Virus record (IMG/VR): IMGVR_UViG_3300050139_000024
Coordinates: 1 to 24,375 of that record
DNA: 24,375 nt
Reading direction: 5' to 3' (one strand)
DNA from: a virus
Shown: positions 8,794 through 16,743 of the stretch, piece after piece
How the letters are laid out: each line of letters begins with the position of its first letter
Numbering within the stretch: the stretch's first letter is position 1
Notes under the pieces: generated by a model
The model's input: the letters and a program-made list of their open reading frames with translations, nothing else
Databases searched by the model: none
Told to the model about the DNA's origin: nothing
Translations under genes and position numbers: made by a program

Positions 8794-10546
8794 TGGTGTC
8801 AACGTCCGATACCAGCGCCAGCACGGTCAGCGGCAACGGGTCGCTGGTTTCGATCACCACTGTGCCGGCACGATCCCAGCCGGCCGGGAAGGGCACCCGC
8901 TTGAACCCGGTCAACAGCGGAACCGCCTGATCCATCGGCATGTCCAGCGTCCTTTCAATGATCGGTTCCATATGCCCAATGCGGCCGTAGGAACCGCCGG
9001 CACTTTCCAGGAACAGGATGGAGATTTCCGAAATCCGTTTGAACTGGTTCTGCGCGGTGCCGGCCGCGGCGCCGGCTTCCGGCGGCAGTGACACGAACAC
9101 TGCGTGGGACATCAGCCCGATATGCGCCACCGTCGCGGCCCCGCCATTCGCGGTCACCGTGCCGCCGGTCACCACGGCATCATACCGGCGGCTGCCATCG
9201 GCCACGATCTGCACCGTCTGGCCTTCCAGGTGATCCAGGCCAGAGAACACGTTGGCGGCCGTGCCCGAATAGGACAGGCCGCCATCAACGAAATAGGCGG
9301 CTGTCTCGCCTTCCAGGTCGGCGCGGAACGGCGCGCGGACATATTCGATGGTTCGCCGTGTGGTGCCACCGAAGGTGCGGGCTACCGCCAGCATCACGTC
9401 ATCGGTCGTCCCATCCGGCGCCGGCACGACGGCCACACTTTCAACCTGCACCGTGCCGCCGCCAAGCGTCTGGCGCGTCCATGCCCGCACCTTCTGCTCG
9501 CGATCGAACGTCAATGTGGCGAGGTGGCCATCCTTGCGCACGCCCCACACGATCCCGTTGGGTTTTCTCTGATAACCCAACTCCACCAATCCGGTGGCGG
9601 TGATGTGGTCGGACAGTTGCGTCAGATCGATCGTGCTGAACGTGTCGGTCATCACGTCGTATTCCATCTGGCGCAGTTTCCGGCCGCCCTCTTCCAGGAA
9701 CAGGATGACGCCGGACGCCCGGATCGCCGCCGCGTTGCTGTCCGATCCCCGGTCAGTCTGCCGCAACGCCCGGTTGTTGTTCGGGCTCAGGGCGCCGTTG
9801 GCGTTCGCCGGGCCAACCGTCCATTCGCCGGACGATGTGCCGACGCCAAGCCCTTTCGAAAACGACGACAACCAGCGAATGATATTCGCCTGGTCATCAT
9901 CCAGCGCGAGCGTGATGGCGCTGGTATCCAGCACCGCGCCGTCCGGCTCGCTCTGCGTCATGTTCTCGAAGTCACCGGTGGCGCTGGACCATAGCGTCTG
10001 CGGTTTGGTCGACGTTCCGCCCCACCAGGTGCGGCCCGCGTGGAAGGTCGCCGTGGCCGGCCAGCCGCGCGCGTCGGAAAATTCGCCCAGGCGCCAGCGC
10101 TTCGTCGCGGCCGTCGCCACGAACGGGCCGCCCGGATTGACCGTTACCGTGACGGTCTGGCTGTCGGTGTAGGTGCTGATGACGCCAAAGCCCCAGGCCT
10201 GCTTTCCGGCGCCAAGGTATTTCAGCGTTGCGGTGCCGTCCGCGATCGTCAGGCCGATCTCGCGCGGCGCGTTCAGGTCATAGTTCGGCGTGGTGCCCGC
10301 CATGCTGGCCGCCGCCGTCGTGCCAGATGTGGTGACGCGGTACAGCCGATCGACACCCGCGTAAGTCGAAACGAAGACCAGTCCGACCGAAACCCCAGCC
10401 GCGGCACTGCGGGCCGGCGCCTGTCCCCGCAACGCGATGGCTCGGCCAACGTCCGTGGCAGCGAACAATGGCGCCGACGCGGTGACCACAACCGCGCCGG
10501 ACGTGAAAGCCGTTGCCGCCGACAATGCAATGGATGTATCGGCCAT
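8786..10546 (-). CDS. Tail nozzle (tubular B, gp12-like) protein, C-terminal part, 586 aa
   Basis: Beta-rich protein with typical nozzle features: an early segment around residues 15-45 (VVVTASAPLFAATDVGRAIAL), the RLGEFSDARGWPATATFHAGRTWWGGT region, SGLGVGTSSGEWTVGP-like strands, and FLEEGGRKLRQMEYD. These are hallmarks of the podoviral nozzle, a beta-propeller tail-tip protein. It lacks the nozzle N-terminus, which is encoded by the preceding ORF (10546-11226); together they total 812 aa, the usual length of the single-chain protein. The ATG overlaps the upstream stop as TGATG. A purine-rich GGGGGAG lies 7 nt before the ATG, supplied by the end of the Gly/Asp repeat, so separate translation by re-initiation is plausible. 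Confidence 0.85.
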   Translation of the reverse strand: MADTSIALSAATAFTSGAVVVTASAPLFAATDVGRAIALRGQAPARSAAAGVSVGLVFVSTYAGVDRLYRVTTSGTTAAASMAGTTPNYDLNAPREIGLTIADGTATLKYLGAGKQAWGFGVISTYTDSQTVTVTVNPGGPFVATAATKRWRLGEFSDARGWPATATFHAGRTWWGGTSTKPQTLWSSATGDFENMTQSEPDGAVLDTSAITLALDDDQANIIRWLSSFSKGLGVGTSSGEWTVGPANANGALSPNNNRALRQTDRGSDSNAAAIRASGVILFLEEGGRKLRQMEYDVMTDTFSTIDLTQLSDHITATGLVELGYQRKPNGIVWGVRKDGHLATLTFDREQKVRAWTRQTLGGGTVQVESVAVVPAPDGTTDDVMLAVARTFGGTTRRTIEYVRAPFRADLEGETAAYFVDGGLSYSGTAANVFSGLDHLEGQTVQIVADGSRRYDAVVTGGTVTANGGAATVAHIGLMSHAVFVSLPPEAGAAAGTAQNQFKRISEISILFLESAGGSYGRIGHMEPIIERTLDMPMDQAVPLLTGFKRVPFPAGWDRAGTVVIETSDPLPLTVLALVSDVDTNG

Positions 10547-11226
10547 CAGCCGTCTCCCCCATCGCCACCGCCGCCACCGCCGCCATCCCCACCGCCGCCG
10601 CCATCCCCGCCGCCGCTGTCCGGCGGTGCGCCGGAGGCACCCGGATCGTAAGTTCCGCCGGTGCCCGGCGCCGTTGTCCCGTCACCTGGCGCGGTCGTGT
10701 CTGGCGTGTAACCGGCGCCTGGCACGTCGCCGGTGTTCTCTGTGTCGTAGGGACCGTTGACGAAAACAACCGGCGCGATCTGGAAGGTTGCCGCGCCAGT
10801 GCGTGACAGTTTGCGGGTCTGGTAACGGGTGTGGGTGATGTACATGACATCGACGCTCTGGGCGAACCGCAGTTCCCGCAGGCTCGCCAGGTCATACGGC
10901 GTCGGCAGCTCCAGCGGTGCGCCGCCGCTGTCCACGATCTGCCCGCGGTTGCGCCAGAACCGCATGTAACCCACACCGAATTCCAGCGTGTAGGCGGTCA
11001 GGTTGTCCACGATGAACGACACCAGGCGCACCCGGGTGGCTGCCGTCTTTGCATCGCCAAGATAATACGACCCGGGCCGGCGGGTGGCGCCGCCCTGGGT
11101 TTGGATCAGGAAGTTGGTCAACTCCGCCGCACCGGCCGCATACTGCGCCAGGTCAACCCGGCCACGCATGCGCGGCGACAATTCCCCGCTGGTGAAGTTG
11201 GTCTGGATCGGGCGTTGATTGGGCAT
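10546..11226 (-). CDS. Tail nozzle (tubular B, gp12-like) protein, N-terminal part, 226 aa
   Basis: Begins like the nozzle family: TNFTSGELSPRMRGRVDLAQY (residues 9-29), then TQGGATRRPGSYYLG, a VDNLTAYTLEFGVGYMRFWR strand pair, and LRFAQSVDVMYITH with TRKLSRTG. At the point where nozzle proteins continue into their second domain, this ORF runs into a Pro/Gly/Thr-rich stretch (about 175-204) and then a 22-residue Gly/Asp tract (205-226), where it stops. The rest of the nozzle follows in the -1 frame from the overlapping ATG. The start at 11226 is chosen because it overlaps the tail tubular A stop as TGATG; an in-frame upstream start would lie inside that gene. It is either a stable fission product forming a two-chain nozzle or a frameshifted gene. 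Confidence 0.8.
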   Translation of the reverse strand: MPNQRPIQTNFTSGELSPRMRGRVDLAQYAAGAAELTNFLIQTQGGATRRPGSYYLGDAKTAATRVRLVSFIVDNLTAYTLEFGVGYMRFWRNRGQIVDSGGAPLELPTPYDLASLRELRFAQSVDVMYITHTRYQTRKLSRTGAATFQIAPVVFVNGPYDTENTGDVPGAGYTPDTTAPGDGTTAPGTGGTYDPGASGAPPDSGGGDGGGGGDGGGGGGGDGGDG

Positions 11227-11798
11227 CAGATCAACCGCGCATCGATCAGGGTATCGGCCCATAGCTGATCCGGCGTGCCCTCGGCCGCGTCGGCGCTGCG
11301 GGCATCGCGCAACAGGGCGGTGAAGTCGCTCGCCAGTTCGGTTCGGCGCTTGGCGTTGTTACCCAACGGCCATGCCAGGTCGCGGGCCATCGCGGTGACA
11401 AGGCACGTCGCGAACAACGCGTCGAAGTGCCCTTCGTCCTCGACGCGCGAAATATACAGCACGCCGAGCGGCGGCCCAATATCGGTCACCAGAACGCCGC
11501 CTTCGACGGCATAGCGCGTGGTCGGATCGGAGACATTCAACCGGGTGACGCGGATGCAGTCGGTTGGCAGTTGGTAGGCATACGACCACTGCCACACCGG
11601 GGCGGTCGCCATCGCCGGCAGCACCGTCCGTTTCATCGCGAAGTTCCAGGGATGCCGGCGCAGCAGATCGTCGCGCAACGGCACGAACAATCTGTTGCAC
11701 AGGCGCGCGGACTTGCTCGTGTCGTTGATCGACCCGATGTTGTCGTAGCCGATGGCGTCCAAGGCGCGGTTGGCGATGTCGGTCCGGCTCAGTGCCAT
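11226..11798 (-). CDS. Tail tubular protein A (gp11-like), 190 aa
   Basis: Clear member of the T7 gp11/P22 gp4 adaptor class: SRTDIANRALDAIGYD at the start, then SKSARLCNRLFVPLRDDLLRRHPWNFA, a WSYAYQLPTDCIRV strand, and a C-terminal helical bundle with DLAWPL and LASDFTALLRDARSAD. The protein forms the ring between portal and nozzle. Length is normal for the family. A GGAAGG ribosome-binding sequence sits about 9 nt before the ATG at 11798, so this gene is translated independently of the decoration protein upstream. Its stop overlaps the nozzle start (TGATG), coupling the two tail proteins. Confidence 0.9.
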   Translation of the reverse strand: MALSRTDIANRALDAIGYDNIGSINDTSKSARLCNRLFVPLRDDLLRRHPWNFAMKRTVLPAMATAPVWQWSYAYQLPTDCIRVTRLNVSDPTTRYAVEGGVLVTDIGPPLGVLYISRVEDEGHFDALFATCLVTAMARDLAWPLGNNAKRRTELASDFTALLRDARSADAAEGTPDQLWADTLIDARLI

Positions 11799-11821
11799 GT
11801 GGTTCGCCTTCCGCGAAAGGT

Positions 11822-11844
11822 GGGGCGGCGCCGCGCACCGCCCC
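11822..11844 (-). terminator. Hairpin between decoration and tail tubular A genes
   Basis: On the minus strand a 7-bp GC stem (GGGGCGG with CCGCCCC, arms 11838-11844 and 11822-11828) encloses a 9-nt GC-rich loop and is followed by ACCTTTCG. It fills the short gap between the decoration gene stop (11851) and the tail tubular A ribosome-binding site. The U run is short, so it is a weak or partial terminator, or an RNA-processing/stability element at a head-to-tail gene boundary. Confidence 0.45.
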
Positions 11845-11850
11845 GGAACG

Positions 11851-12348
11851 TCAGTCCACGACGAACGCCAGATCCAGCGCCACGTAGCCGGTCGCTGCCG
11901 CCGCGGCGGTCAGGGTCATGACGATGTCGTAGGCCAGGCGGGGATCGGCGCTGGCGCCGGCGTCCTGCCAGACCAGGGCCGTCAGTTTGTCGATCGTGCG
12001 GGCCGAGAACAGCGTTTCGGTGCCCGTCGTGGTGGCCGACGCGATGGAGATGGCCGAGGCATAGCAGGCGGCCGCCACCGCGGCGCCCCCATCGTCATCG
12101 GTGCGATACAGACCGATATTCGCCGCCCCGGATGTGATGGCCGCGTTGAACAGCCGCAGGCCGACCAGCCGCCAGTGCGACATGACGCGGGCAAGCTTGT
12201 ACTGGGAGTTGATGCTGTCGCCGTTCGTGACGGTGACCACGGCGGCCGAGGAACGCGCGCGGCCGTTTTCCTGCGTGACCGGGTTCTGCACCCGTGGGCT
12301 GGCGATGATGTTCGTGATAAGCTGCGAACGGACAGTAACGACGGCCAT
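11851..12348 (-). CDS. Putative capsid decoration/cement protein, 165 aa
   Basis: Small, Ala/Thr/Ser-rich, beta-type protein with no enzymatic motif, lying directly downstream of the major capsid gene. A very good AGGAGG ribosome-binding site stands 7 nt before the ATG, fitting a protein made in high amounts. Sequence features: N-terminal ITNIIASPRVQNPV, a central NIGLYRTDDDGGAAV, and a C-terminal YDIVMTLTAAAAATGYVALDL strand. Position corresponds to cement proteins that follow the capsid gene in BPP-1-like podoviruses, but I cannot show homology. It could also be another minor head protein. Confidence 0.55.
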   Translation of the reverse strand: MAVVTVRSQLITNIIASPRVQNPVTQENGRARSSAAVVTVTNGDSINSQYKLARVMSHWRLVGLRLFNAAITSGAANIGLYRTDDDGGAAVAAACYASAISIASATTTGTETLFSARTIDKLTALVWQDAGASADPRLAYDIVMTLTAAAAATGYVALDLAFVVD

Positions 12349-12368
12349 GGATGGCCTCCTGCAAGGGC

Positions 12369-12390
12369 GGTGGCGGCCGAAGCCGCCACC
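12369..12390 (-). terminator. UUCG-tetraloop hairpin after major capsid gene
   Basis: On the minus strand GGTGGCGGC pairs perfectly with GCCGCCACC around a TTCG loop closed by C-G, the classical ultra-stable cUUCGg tetraloop. It lies between the capsid stop (12414) and the decoration gene ribosome-binding site (AGGAGG, about 12360). No U tract follows (GCCCTTGC), so it is more likely a 3'-end stabiliser, pause or attenuator than a full intrinsic terminator. Confidence 0.6.
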
Positions 12391-12413
12391 TGGTTACGGG
12401 TGACGGCGGCGGA

Positions 12414-13319
12414 TCAGAGGCACTTGATCTCCCACACGCGGGCTTCCTCGACCCGGGCAGCCCCGAGGGTCATTTCGTAGTAGGGTTGGTAGGCGTTGTT
12501 CTTGTCGGGCCGCTTGTCGATGCTGACTTCGGTCAGGCCTTCGGCGACGCCGAAGAATATCCCCTCCTTGTGCCAGACCGGAACCCGCGTGTAGCTGCTG
12601 CTATCGAGCTGCAGGCGCTCCGTCCGGACGAAATTGAAGCCCATGAAGCGCTTGATCTTGCCTTCGACCAGCGCCTGGGTCTCGTTGTAGTCTTTGCTCG
12701 TGACTTCCGTCGTGGACAGCAGGTTGCCAAGCTGCTTCGCGCTCACGGCGATATAGATATCGTCGATCTCCTCTTCGTCGTAGTCATCCGCGACTTCCTG
12801 GCCGAGCAGGCCGGTGCGGGCCTCGATCAGTTTGGAGATGGTCAGGCCGGCATTGCCGCTACCGGAGCCATACGCCCACGAGTTTACCGCGATCTGGTTG
12901 GAAGCTGGGAACGGGACCTGGGTCGAACCGTCCGAGCCGGTGTTCGCGGTCGCGAAGAACGAGGCGATGATGATATCGTCCATGCGCCGGTTCATCGCGG
13001 CGTTGCCCGCCCGGGTATAAGTGCTGGTTGGATCGGCCAGCATGCGGACCTTGTCTGCCCGGTCGATCAGATCGGCCCAGTTGAACGGGGCCAGATCGAT
13101 CCGGCGGCGCCGGTGCGGCGTGTTGGCGATCGGCGTGTCGCCATGGCGGTTCGTGATCTGGTTCGCCGTGGTCGCGCCGACCTGGTCATACCAGGCCGTC
13201 ATGCCGGTGACCGGTTCAGAGATTACCTTGTCGCGCAGGCGGCTCGACTTCTGCTGCGCGAGTAAAGCCAGGGTATTGCGGAACTGTTGGACGAAACTGG
13301 TTGTGACTTCAAACGACAT
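12414..13319 (-). CDS. Major capsid protein, 301 aa
   Basis: Recognised as the phage capsid type found in BPP-1-like podoviruses: an N-terminal helix with TSFVQQFRNTLALLAQQKSSRLR, then GMTAWYDQVGATTA, HRRRRIDLAPFNWADLIDRAD, MNRRMDDIIIASFFATANTG, and a C-terminal TRVPVWHKEGIFFGVAEGL followed by PYYEMTLGAARVEE, typical of HK97-fold capsid subunits. The start at 13319 has a GGGAG sequence about 8 nt upstream. It follows the scaffold and a 65-aa gene after an 89-nt gap. No protease gene or cleavage site is seen, consistent with T7-type heads assembled on a scaffold without maturation protease. Confidence 0.85.
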   Translation of the reverse strand: MSFEVTTSFVQQFRNTLALLAQQKSSRLRDKVISEPVTGMTAWYDQVGATTANQITNRHGDTPIANTPHRRRRIDLAPFNWADLIDRADKVRMLADPTSTYTRAGNAAMNRRMDDIIIASFFATANTGSDGSTQVPFPASNQIAVNSWAYGSGSGNAGLTISKLIEARTGLLGQEVADDYDEEEIDDIYIAVSAKQLGNLLSTTEVTSKDYNETQALVEGKIKRFMGFNFVRTERLQLDSSSYTRVPVWHKEGIFFGVAEGLTEVSIDKRPDKNNAYQPYYEMTLGAARVEEARVWEIKCL

Positions 13320-13408
13320 CGGGAAGCTCCCGAAAAAGGGTTAAACCTTCTCCGGCTGAGCTCCCCGCGTACGGACCCGTGCCTAGCCTGTTTGCCGGGG
13401 TCGGCCTG

Positions 13409-13606
13409 TCACCCCGCGACGTCTGGCGGACGCTGGTTCCCGTCTATGGACGGAACGGCAACGCTCCCCGCCTGGTCGCCATCCAGATATAGCTGAAAGA
13501 CACGCGCCCTTGCAACTATGTCTTGTGCCGGCGTTCCGTTCGACAAACGGGGCGACGTCTCGGCCGCCAGCCGCAGTGCCCACAGGCGGGCGGCGCTGAT
13601 GGCCAT
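13409..13606 (-). CDS. Small protein of unknown function, 65 aa
   Basis: Sits 2 nt after the scaffold stop and before the capsid gene, in the same direction, with an ATG at 13606. The sequence (ARLWALRLAAETSPRL, then a VARARVFQLYLDGD helix and a polar tail) looks like a short helix-turn-helix-like head accessory protein but has no recognised domain. The helical stretch with YLDGD is the kind seen in small phage proteins near capsid genes. The tight spacing argues that it is translated. The 89 nt between its stop and the capsid ATG show no strong hairpin. Confidence 0.65.
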   Translation of the reverse strand: MAISAARLWALRLAAETSPRLSNGTPAQDIVARARVFQLYLDGDQAGSVAVPSIDGNQRPPDVAG

Positions 13607-13608
13607 GG

Positions 13609-14502
13609 TCAGCCGCCATCCACGGCCGCATAGGCCGCGCCATGCAGCGCGTCCCAGCGGCGCTTTGCTTCGGCGTGGCCGGGGTCGGACCGGTTCGTCA
13701 ATACCTTGCCGAAGTCACGATCGCCCTGAAGACGCCTGATTTCCGCCTGTGCGGCGGCCGGCGTGTTGACGTTGAAGCCGCCGCCTCCACCGCTTTTCAA
13801 CCCGGCGGCCTCGGCCCGTTCCATGCCGACTTTCGCGAACATGCGAACCACGTCCAGGTCGTTGGCCAGTCCGGCCTGTTGGAGCTTCTGCGCGAGGGCA
13901 TCGCCGCCCAGCTCGCGCACCGCGCGGCGCGCGGCGTGCGCGTGATCGTCGAACGCCTGGCCCCATTCCTGTTTCAGGGTGGTTGTGGTTTGCGCCAGCA
14001 TCGCGTCCTGAGCCTGCTGCAACGCCGTCGCCTGGGCGGTCACCTGTCCACTGTAGAAGTCCATGACGGCCGCGGCCTGTCGCTTGCTCAGGCCGGCCGT
14101 ATGCAGCGTCTTGCCGAACTCGGTCAGGACTTCTGGTGCAAGGCCCTCCGGCCCTTTCAGTTCGTAGCCGTCCGGCTTCTCAGGGCATCCAAGACGGGCG
14201 TAGACGTCAGCCCATTCCGCCGCGGCTTCGTCTTTCGGCAGCCGCAGCACCTGCGCGCGATCGACGCCGACGAGTGACGCCGCGTGCTTGTAGCTCTTCG
14301 CCAGGCCGTCAACGTCTTTCAGGTCCGCGAACGTCGGATCGGCCCGATAGGCCTCCGGCAGCCACGTCCGCGGGTCAGCCGTGCCCGTGCCGCCGCCGGT
14401 GCCACCGCCTGCCGTATCCGTCAGGAAGCCGGTCGGCGCCGTCCCCGTTCCGCCGGCGCCGGCGCCAGTGCCGGTCCCGGTCGCCGCGCTCGTGCCACTC
14501 AT
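13609..14502 (-). CDS. Capsid scaffold / assembly protein, 297 aa
   Basis: Acidic, helix-rich protein directly upstream of the capsid gene, the usual place of the scaffold (T7 gp9). Residues 1-45 are a disordered Gly/Thr tract. Then WLPEAYRADPTFADLKDVDGLAKSY marks the conserved scaffold motif, followed by VLRLPKDEAAAEWADVYARLGCPEKPDGYEL, long helices (about 150-250), and a C-terminal NVNTPAAAQAEIRRLQGDRDF with DPGHAEAKRRWDALH, which recur in scaffold-type proteins. The ATG overlaps the upstream stop as ATGA. It would be recruited to the inside of the procapsid and expelled before DNA packaging. Confidence 0.82.
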   Translation of the reverse strand: MSGTSAATGTGTGAGAGGTGTAPTGFLTDTAGGGTGGGTGTADPRTWLPEAYRADPTFADLKDVDGLAKSYKHAASLVGVDRAQVLRLPKDEAAAEWADVYARLGCPEKPDGYELKGPEGLAPEVLTEFGKTLHTAGLSKRQAAAVMDFYSGQVTAQATALQQAQDAMLAQTTTTLKQEWGQAFDDHAHAARRAVRELGGDALAQKLQQAGLANDLDVVRMFAKVGMERAEAAGLKSGGGGGFNVNTPAAAQAEIRRLQGDRDFGKVLTNRSDPGHAEAKRRWDALHGAAYAAVDGG

Positions 14503-14795
14503 GGCTGGCCTCCCTGGTTTTGCGAACCGTCAACGGGAGGTGGCTCTGCCGGCGCATCAGCCGCCGGCTCGGGCGCCGCGTCAGCTGGTGGATCTGCCGG
14601 CGCATCGGCCGGTGGCTCTGCCGGCGCATCAGCCGCCGGCTCGGGCCACGGGAACGTCGGCAGGCTGTCAAACACCTGCTGCGCCAGCGCCGCGTCGGAC
14701 ACGCTGCGGTCAAACCGCGACCGCCCGATCACCGCCGCCGTGTCGGCCAGTTCAGGTGTCCACGCCGGCCGAGCCGGAATGTCACTCGTTGCCAT
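14499..14795 (-). CDS. Small protein with Pro/Ala/Asp repeat tail, 98 aa
   Basis: Residues 1-50 form a compact region (ARPAWTPELADTAAVIGRSR, then LAQQVFDSLPTFPWPEP); residues 50-98 are Ala-Asp-Pro-Glu repeats ending in a Gln-rich tail. The DNA carries an exact 36-bp direct repeat. The ATG at 14795 has GAGGAG 10 nt upstream and overlaps the end of the Bbp19-like gene by 14 nt; the stop overlaps the scaffold start. Function unknown. The position between the portal and the scaffold suggests a head accessory role. Confidence 0.65.
   Translation of the reverse strand: MATSDIPARPAWTPELADTAAVIGRSRFDRSVSDAALAQQVFDSLPTFPWPEPAADAPAEPPADAPADPPADAAPEPAADAPAEPPPVDGSQNQGGQP
14539..14646. repeat. Direct repeat, two exact 36-bp copies 72 bp apart
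   Basis: Copies at 14539-14574 and 14611-14646 are identical, with a related partial copy at 14587-14610. All lie in frame inside the 98-aa gene and encode its Ala-Asp-Ala-Pro-Glu-Pro-Pro repeats. The length (36 bp = 12 codons) keeps the frame, so copy number could vary without loss of the protein. Confidence 0.85.
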
Positions 14796-15096
14796 TTTGA
14801 AAAAGCTCCTCAAGTTCACCAGTCACCACCGCCGCCTGGATGGCGTCGGGATTTACGTTGATGGTTTGAATGATCTCCAGGCCAACGCGCCGCCGCCCTT
14901 CGCGAAAGGCCACGGCTGCCGCACCATCAGGTCCGAATGACGTCTGCATGACGCCAACGCTTTGCAGGATGTCCCCCAGCACGCGCCTGCCGGCCTCGCT
15001 GCCGAACACCTGCCGGTAATCCATGACCAATTGCTGCCGCTCGGTGGTTCGGTCCCTGCCGCGAAGTTGCGCCCATGTGCGCCACAGCCGGGTCAT
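14782..15096 (-). CDS. Bbp19-like phage protein, 104 aa
   Basis: The core DYRQVFGSEAGRRVLGDIL (residues about 26-44) followed by a FGPDGAAAVAFREGRRRVGLEI helix is the signature of the small family that includes Bordetella phage BPP-1 Bbp19, commonly next to portal genes. Its molecular function is not established. The start is the ATG at 15096, overlapping the portal stop as ATGA. Longer in-frame starts would lie in the portal gene in another frame and can be dismissed. Confidence 0.75.
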   Translation of the reverse strand: MTRLWRTWAQLRGRDRTTERQQLVMDYRQVFGSEAGRRVLGDILQSVGVMQTSFGPDGAAAVAFREGRRRVGLEIIQTINVNPDAIQAAVVTGELEELFQNGNE

Positions 15097-16742
15097 GCCG
15101 CCGCCGCCTGCCCTTGGCCCGGGGCCTGGCCCGGGGTCTGGCCCTGCCCTTGGCGCTGCTGGAGCACCTGCGACAGGTTCACCAGTGCGGCGCTGCCCTT
15201 CTGCGCCGTATCCGCCACCGTCCCCGCCGCCGCCATCTCGTGCTGCTGCGCCTCCCGCTGGGCCGCCTGCTGCCGCATCTGCGCCAGCGCCTCGGGGGAG
15301 CGCACAACCGCCGCCGGCGCGCCAAGCCGGTTGGCCAGGAAGCGGGCGGCCGCCTCGGCATCGACCACCTGCAAGACGGTCTGATCGACCTGCGCCAGTT
15401 GCCCCATGGCCGTGGCCCACCGCATCACGGCTTCCGCATCCGACGCCTTCTGCGCCATCGCCAGCGGCGACAAATACTCCACGTGGTAGCCCTGGCCGCG
15501 CAACGCTTCCGGCGGCGGCGGCAGGAAGCCGTTCGCCGCCAGGATGTTGAATGATCGGGTGATGACCGGACCAAGCAGCTCACCGGTCACCCGCGCCACC
15601 ATCGGGCCGAGGATGCGCAACATTTCGTCCCGGCGCTGCAACACCTCCGTGGCCGTCATGTTCGGCTGCTGCGGCAGGTTCATCCAGTCCACGTAAAAGC
15701 CGCGCCGGACGCGATCCTGCCGCAGTTCGATTTCGCCTTTTCCCAGGTCCGGCCGGCCGCCGGTCAGTAACGGTCCGACCTTGTCCAGGTTCATGGAGCC
15801 GGAGCGGTAGTAATTGATCGCGCCTGGCGATGTGACGACTGAATTCAGGAACCCGTCATCCGGCACCATCAACGGCGGATCGATCATCTTTGCCAACCCG
15901 CGAAGGTTGATCTCTTCCAGTTTGTTGAGCAGCTTCACGTCCGGCAGAACCGACTGGCCCGGCCCGAAGCCATACGTCTCGCCGGACCGCTTCATCCACC
16001 GCGGCACCGCGAACGGGAAGCCGTTGAACAACGGCCCATCCTCGAGCATCGAGCCGTCCGCCTGGAGAATGTAGGCATTACACCACTTCTCGTCGCCGAT
16101 CGGCACCACGGTGTGCACCACCATGACAGGCGCGTCAGGCGTCTTCTCTGCCAGCGCCTTGATCTTGTCTGGCGTCGTGTCCGGCCATGTCTTAACCACG
16201 TCGCGCGCCGGATAGGGCGAGCAGCGAAACAGCGTGTCGATCTTGCCGTCCGCGCCCTGCGCCACGTAGATTTCGGCCAGCGGGCGCGCCTCGTAAAACG
16301 GACCCAGCCGGCCGCGATCGGCGACGAACAGGCAGCCGGTGCCGAACCCGGCCAGCTCCAGATACAGTTCATGCAGGGCGGTATCGAACCCTGATCTGGT
16401 GGACGTGAACGCGCCATACAGCACGTCCGTGGCTGCTTCAAACCAGGCGCGCACGTCATCGTTGGCCGCCAGCACGGGATCGCTCGGCCGCAGCGCGAAC
16501 CATCGCAGGCTTGGGCTGGTCAGCATTCCATGCAGCGCGCCGGCCAGTTGCTCGCATGCCAGCGTTGGCGTGGTGTTGAAGATCAGGGGCGCGGTGCGAC
16601 GGTTGCCCGGCGTTGTATGCCGCGTGAACTCCCGCGACGGCAGGATATAGTCGGCCACCTGCTGCCAGTAATTTTCGGATGAAGTGCGGGCAGTCTTCAG
16701 CGCCTCGAAACGTCTCAGCAGCGCACGCGCGTCCTGGGCCAT
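15093..16742 (-). CDS. Portal (head-to-tail connector, gp8-like) protein, 549 aa
   Basis: Full-length T7 gp8-type connector. N-terminal ALLRRFEALKTARTSSENYWQQVADYILP, then LIFNTTPTLACEQLAGALHGMLTSP, FGTGCLFVADR, GFGPGQSVLPDVKLLNKLEEINLRG, DPPLMVPDDGF and YVDWMNLPQQPNMTATEVLQRRDEM are all in the expected order, with a Gln-rich helical C-terminus. The protein forms the dodecameric ring through which TerL packages DNA. It starts 1 nt after the preceding stop and ends overlapping the Bbp19-like start. The C-terminal Gly/Gln/Pro tail (about 530-549) is low complexity. Confidence 0.93.
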   Translation of the reverse strand: MAQDARALLRRFEALKTARTSSENYWQQVADYILPSREFTRHTTPGNRRTAPLIFNTTPTLACEQLAGALHGMLTSPSLRWFALRPSDPVLAANDDVRAWFEAATDVLYGAFTSTRSGFDTALHELYLELAGFGTGCLFVADRGRLGPFYEARPLAEIYVAQGADGKIDTLFRCSPYPARDVVKTWPDTTPDKIKALAEKTPDAPVMVVHTVVPIGDEKWCNAYILQADGSMLEDGPLFNGFPFAVPRWMKRSGETYGFGPGQSVLPDVKLLNKLEEINLRGLAKMIDPPLMVPDDGFLNSVVTSPGAINYYRSGSMNLDKVGPLLTGGRPDLGKGEIELRQDRVRRGFYVDWMNLPQQPNMTATEVLQRRDEMLRILGPMVARVTGELLGPVITRSFNILAANGFLPPPPEALRGQGYHVEYLSPLAMAQKASDAEAVMRWATAMGQLAQVDQTVLQVVDAEAAARFLANRLGAPAAVVRSPEALAQMRQQAAQREAQQHEMAAAGTVADTAQKGSAALVNLSQVLQQRQGQGQTPGQAPGQGQAAAA

Positions 16743-16743
16743 G

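Noticed and set aside
10546-10575. Programmed -1 frameshift joining the two nozzle ORFs
   Set aside because: The G-rich run does not form a canonical X XXY YYZ slippery heptamer in the zero frame, and a ribosome-binding-like GGGGGAG plus TGATG explains the second ORF more simply.
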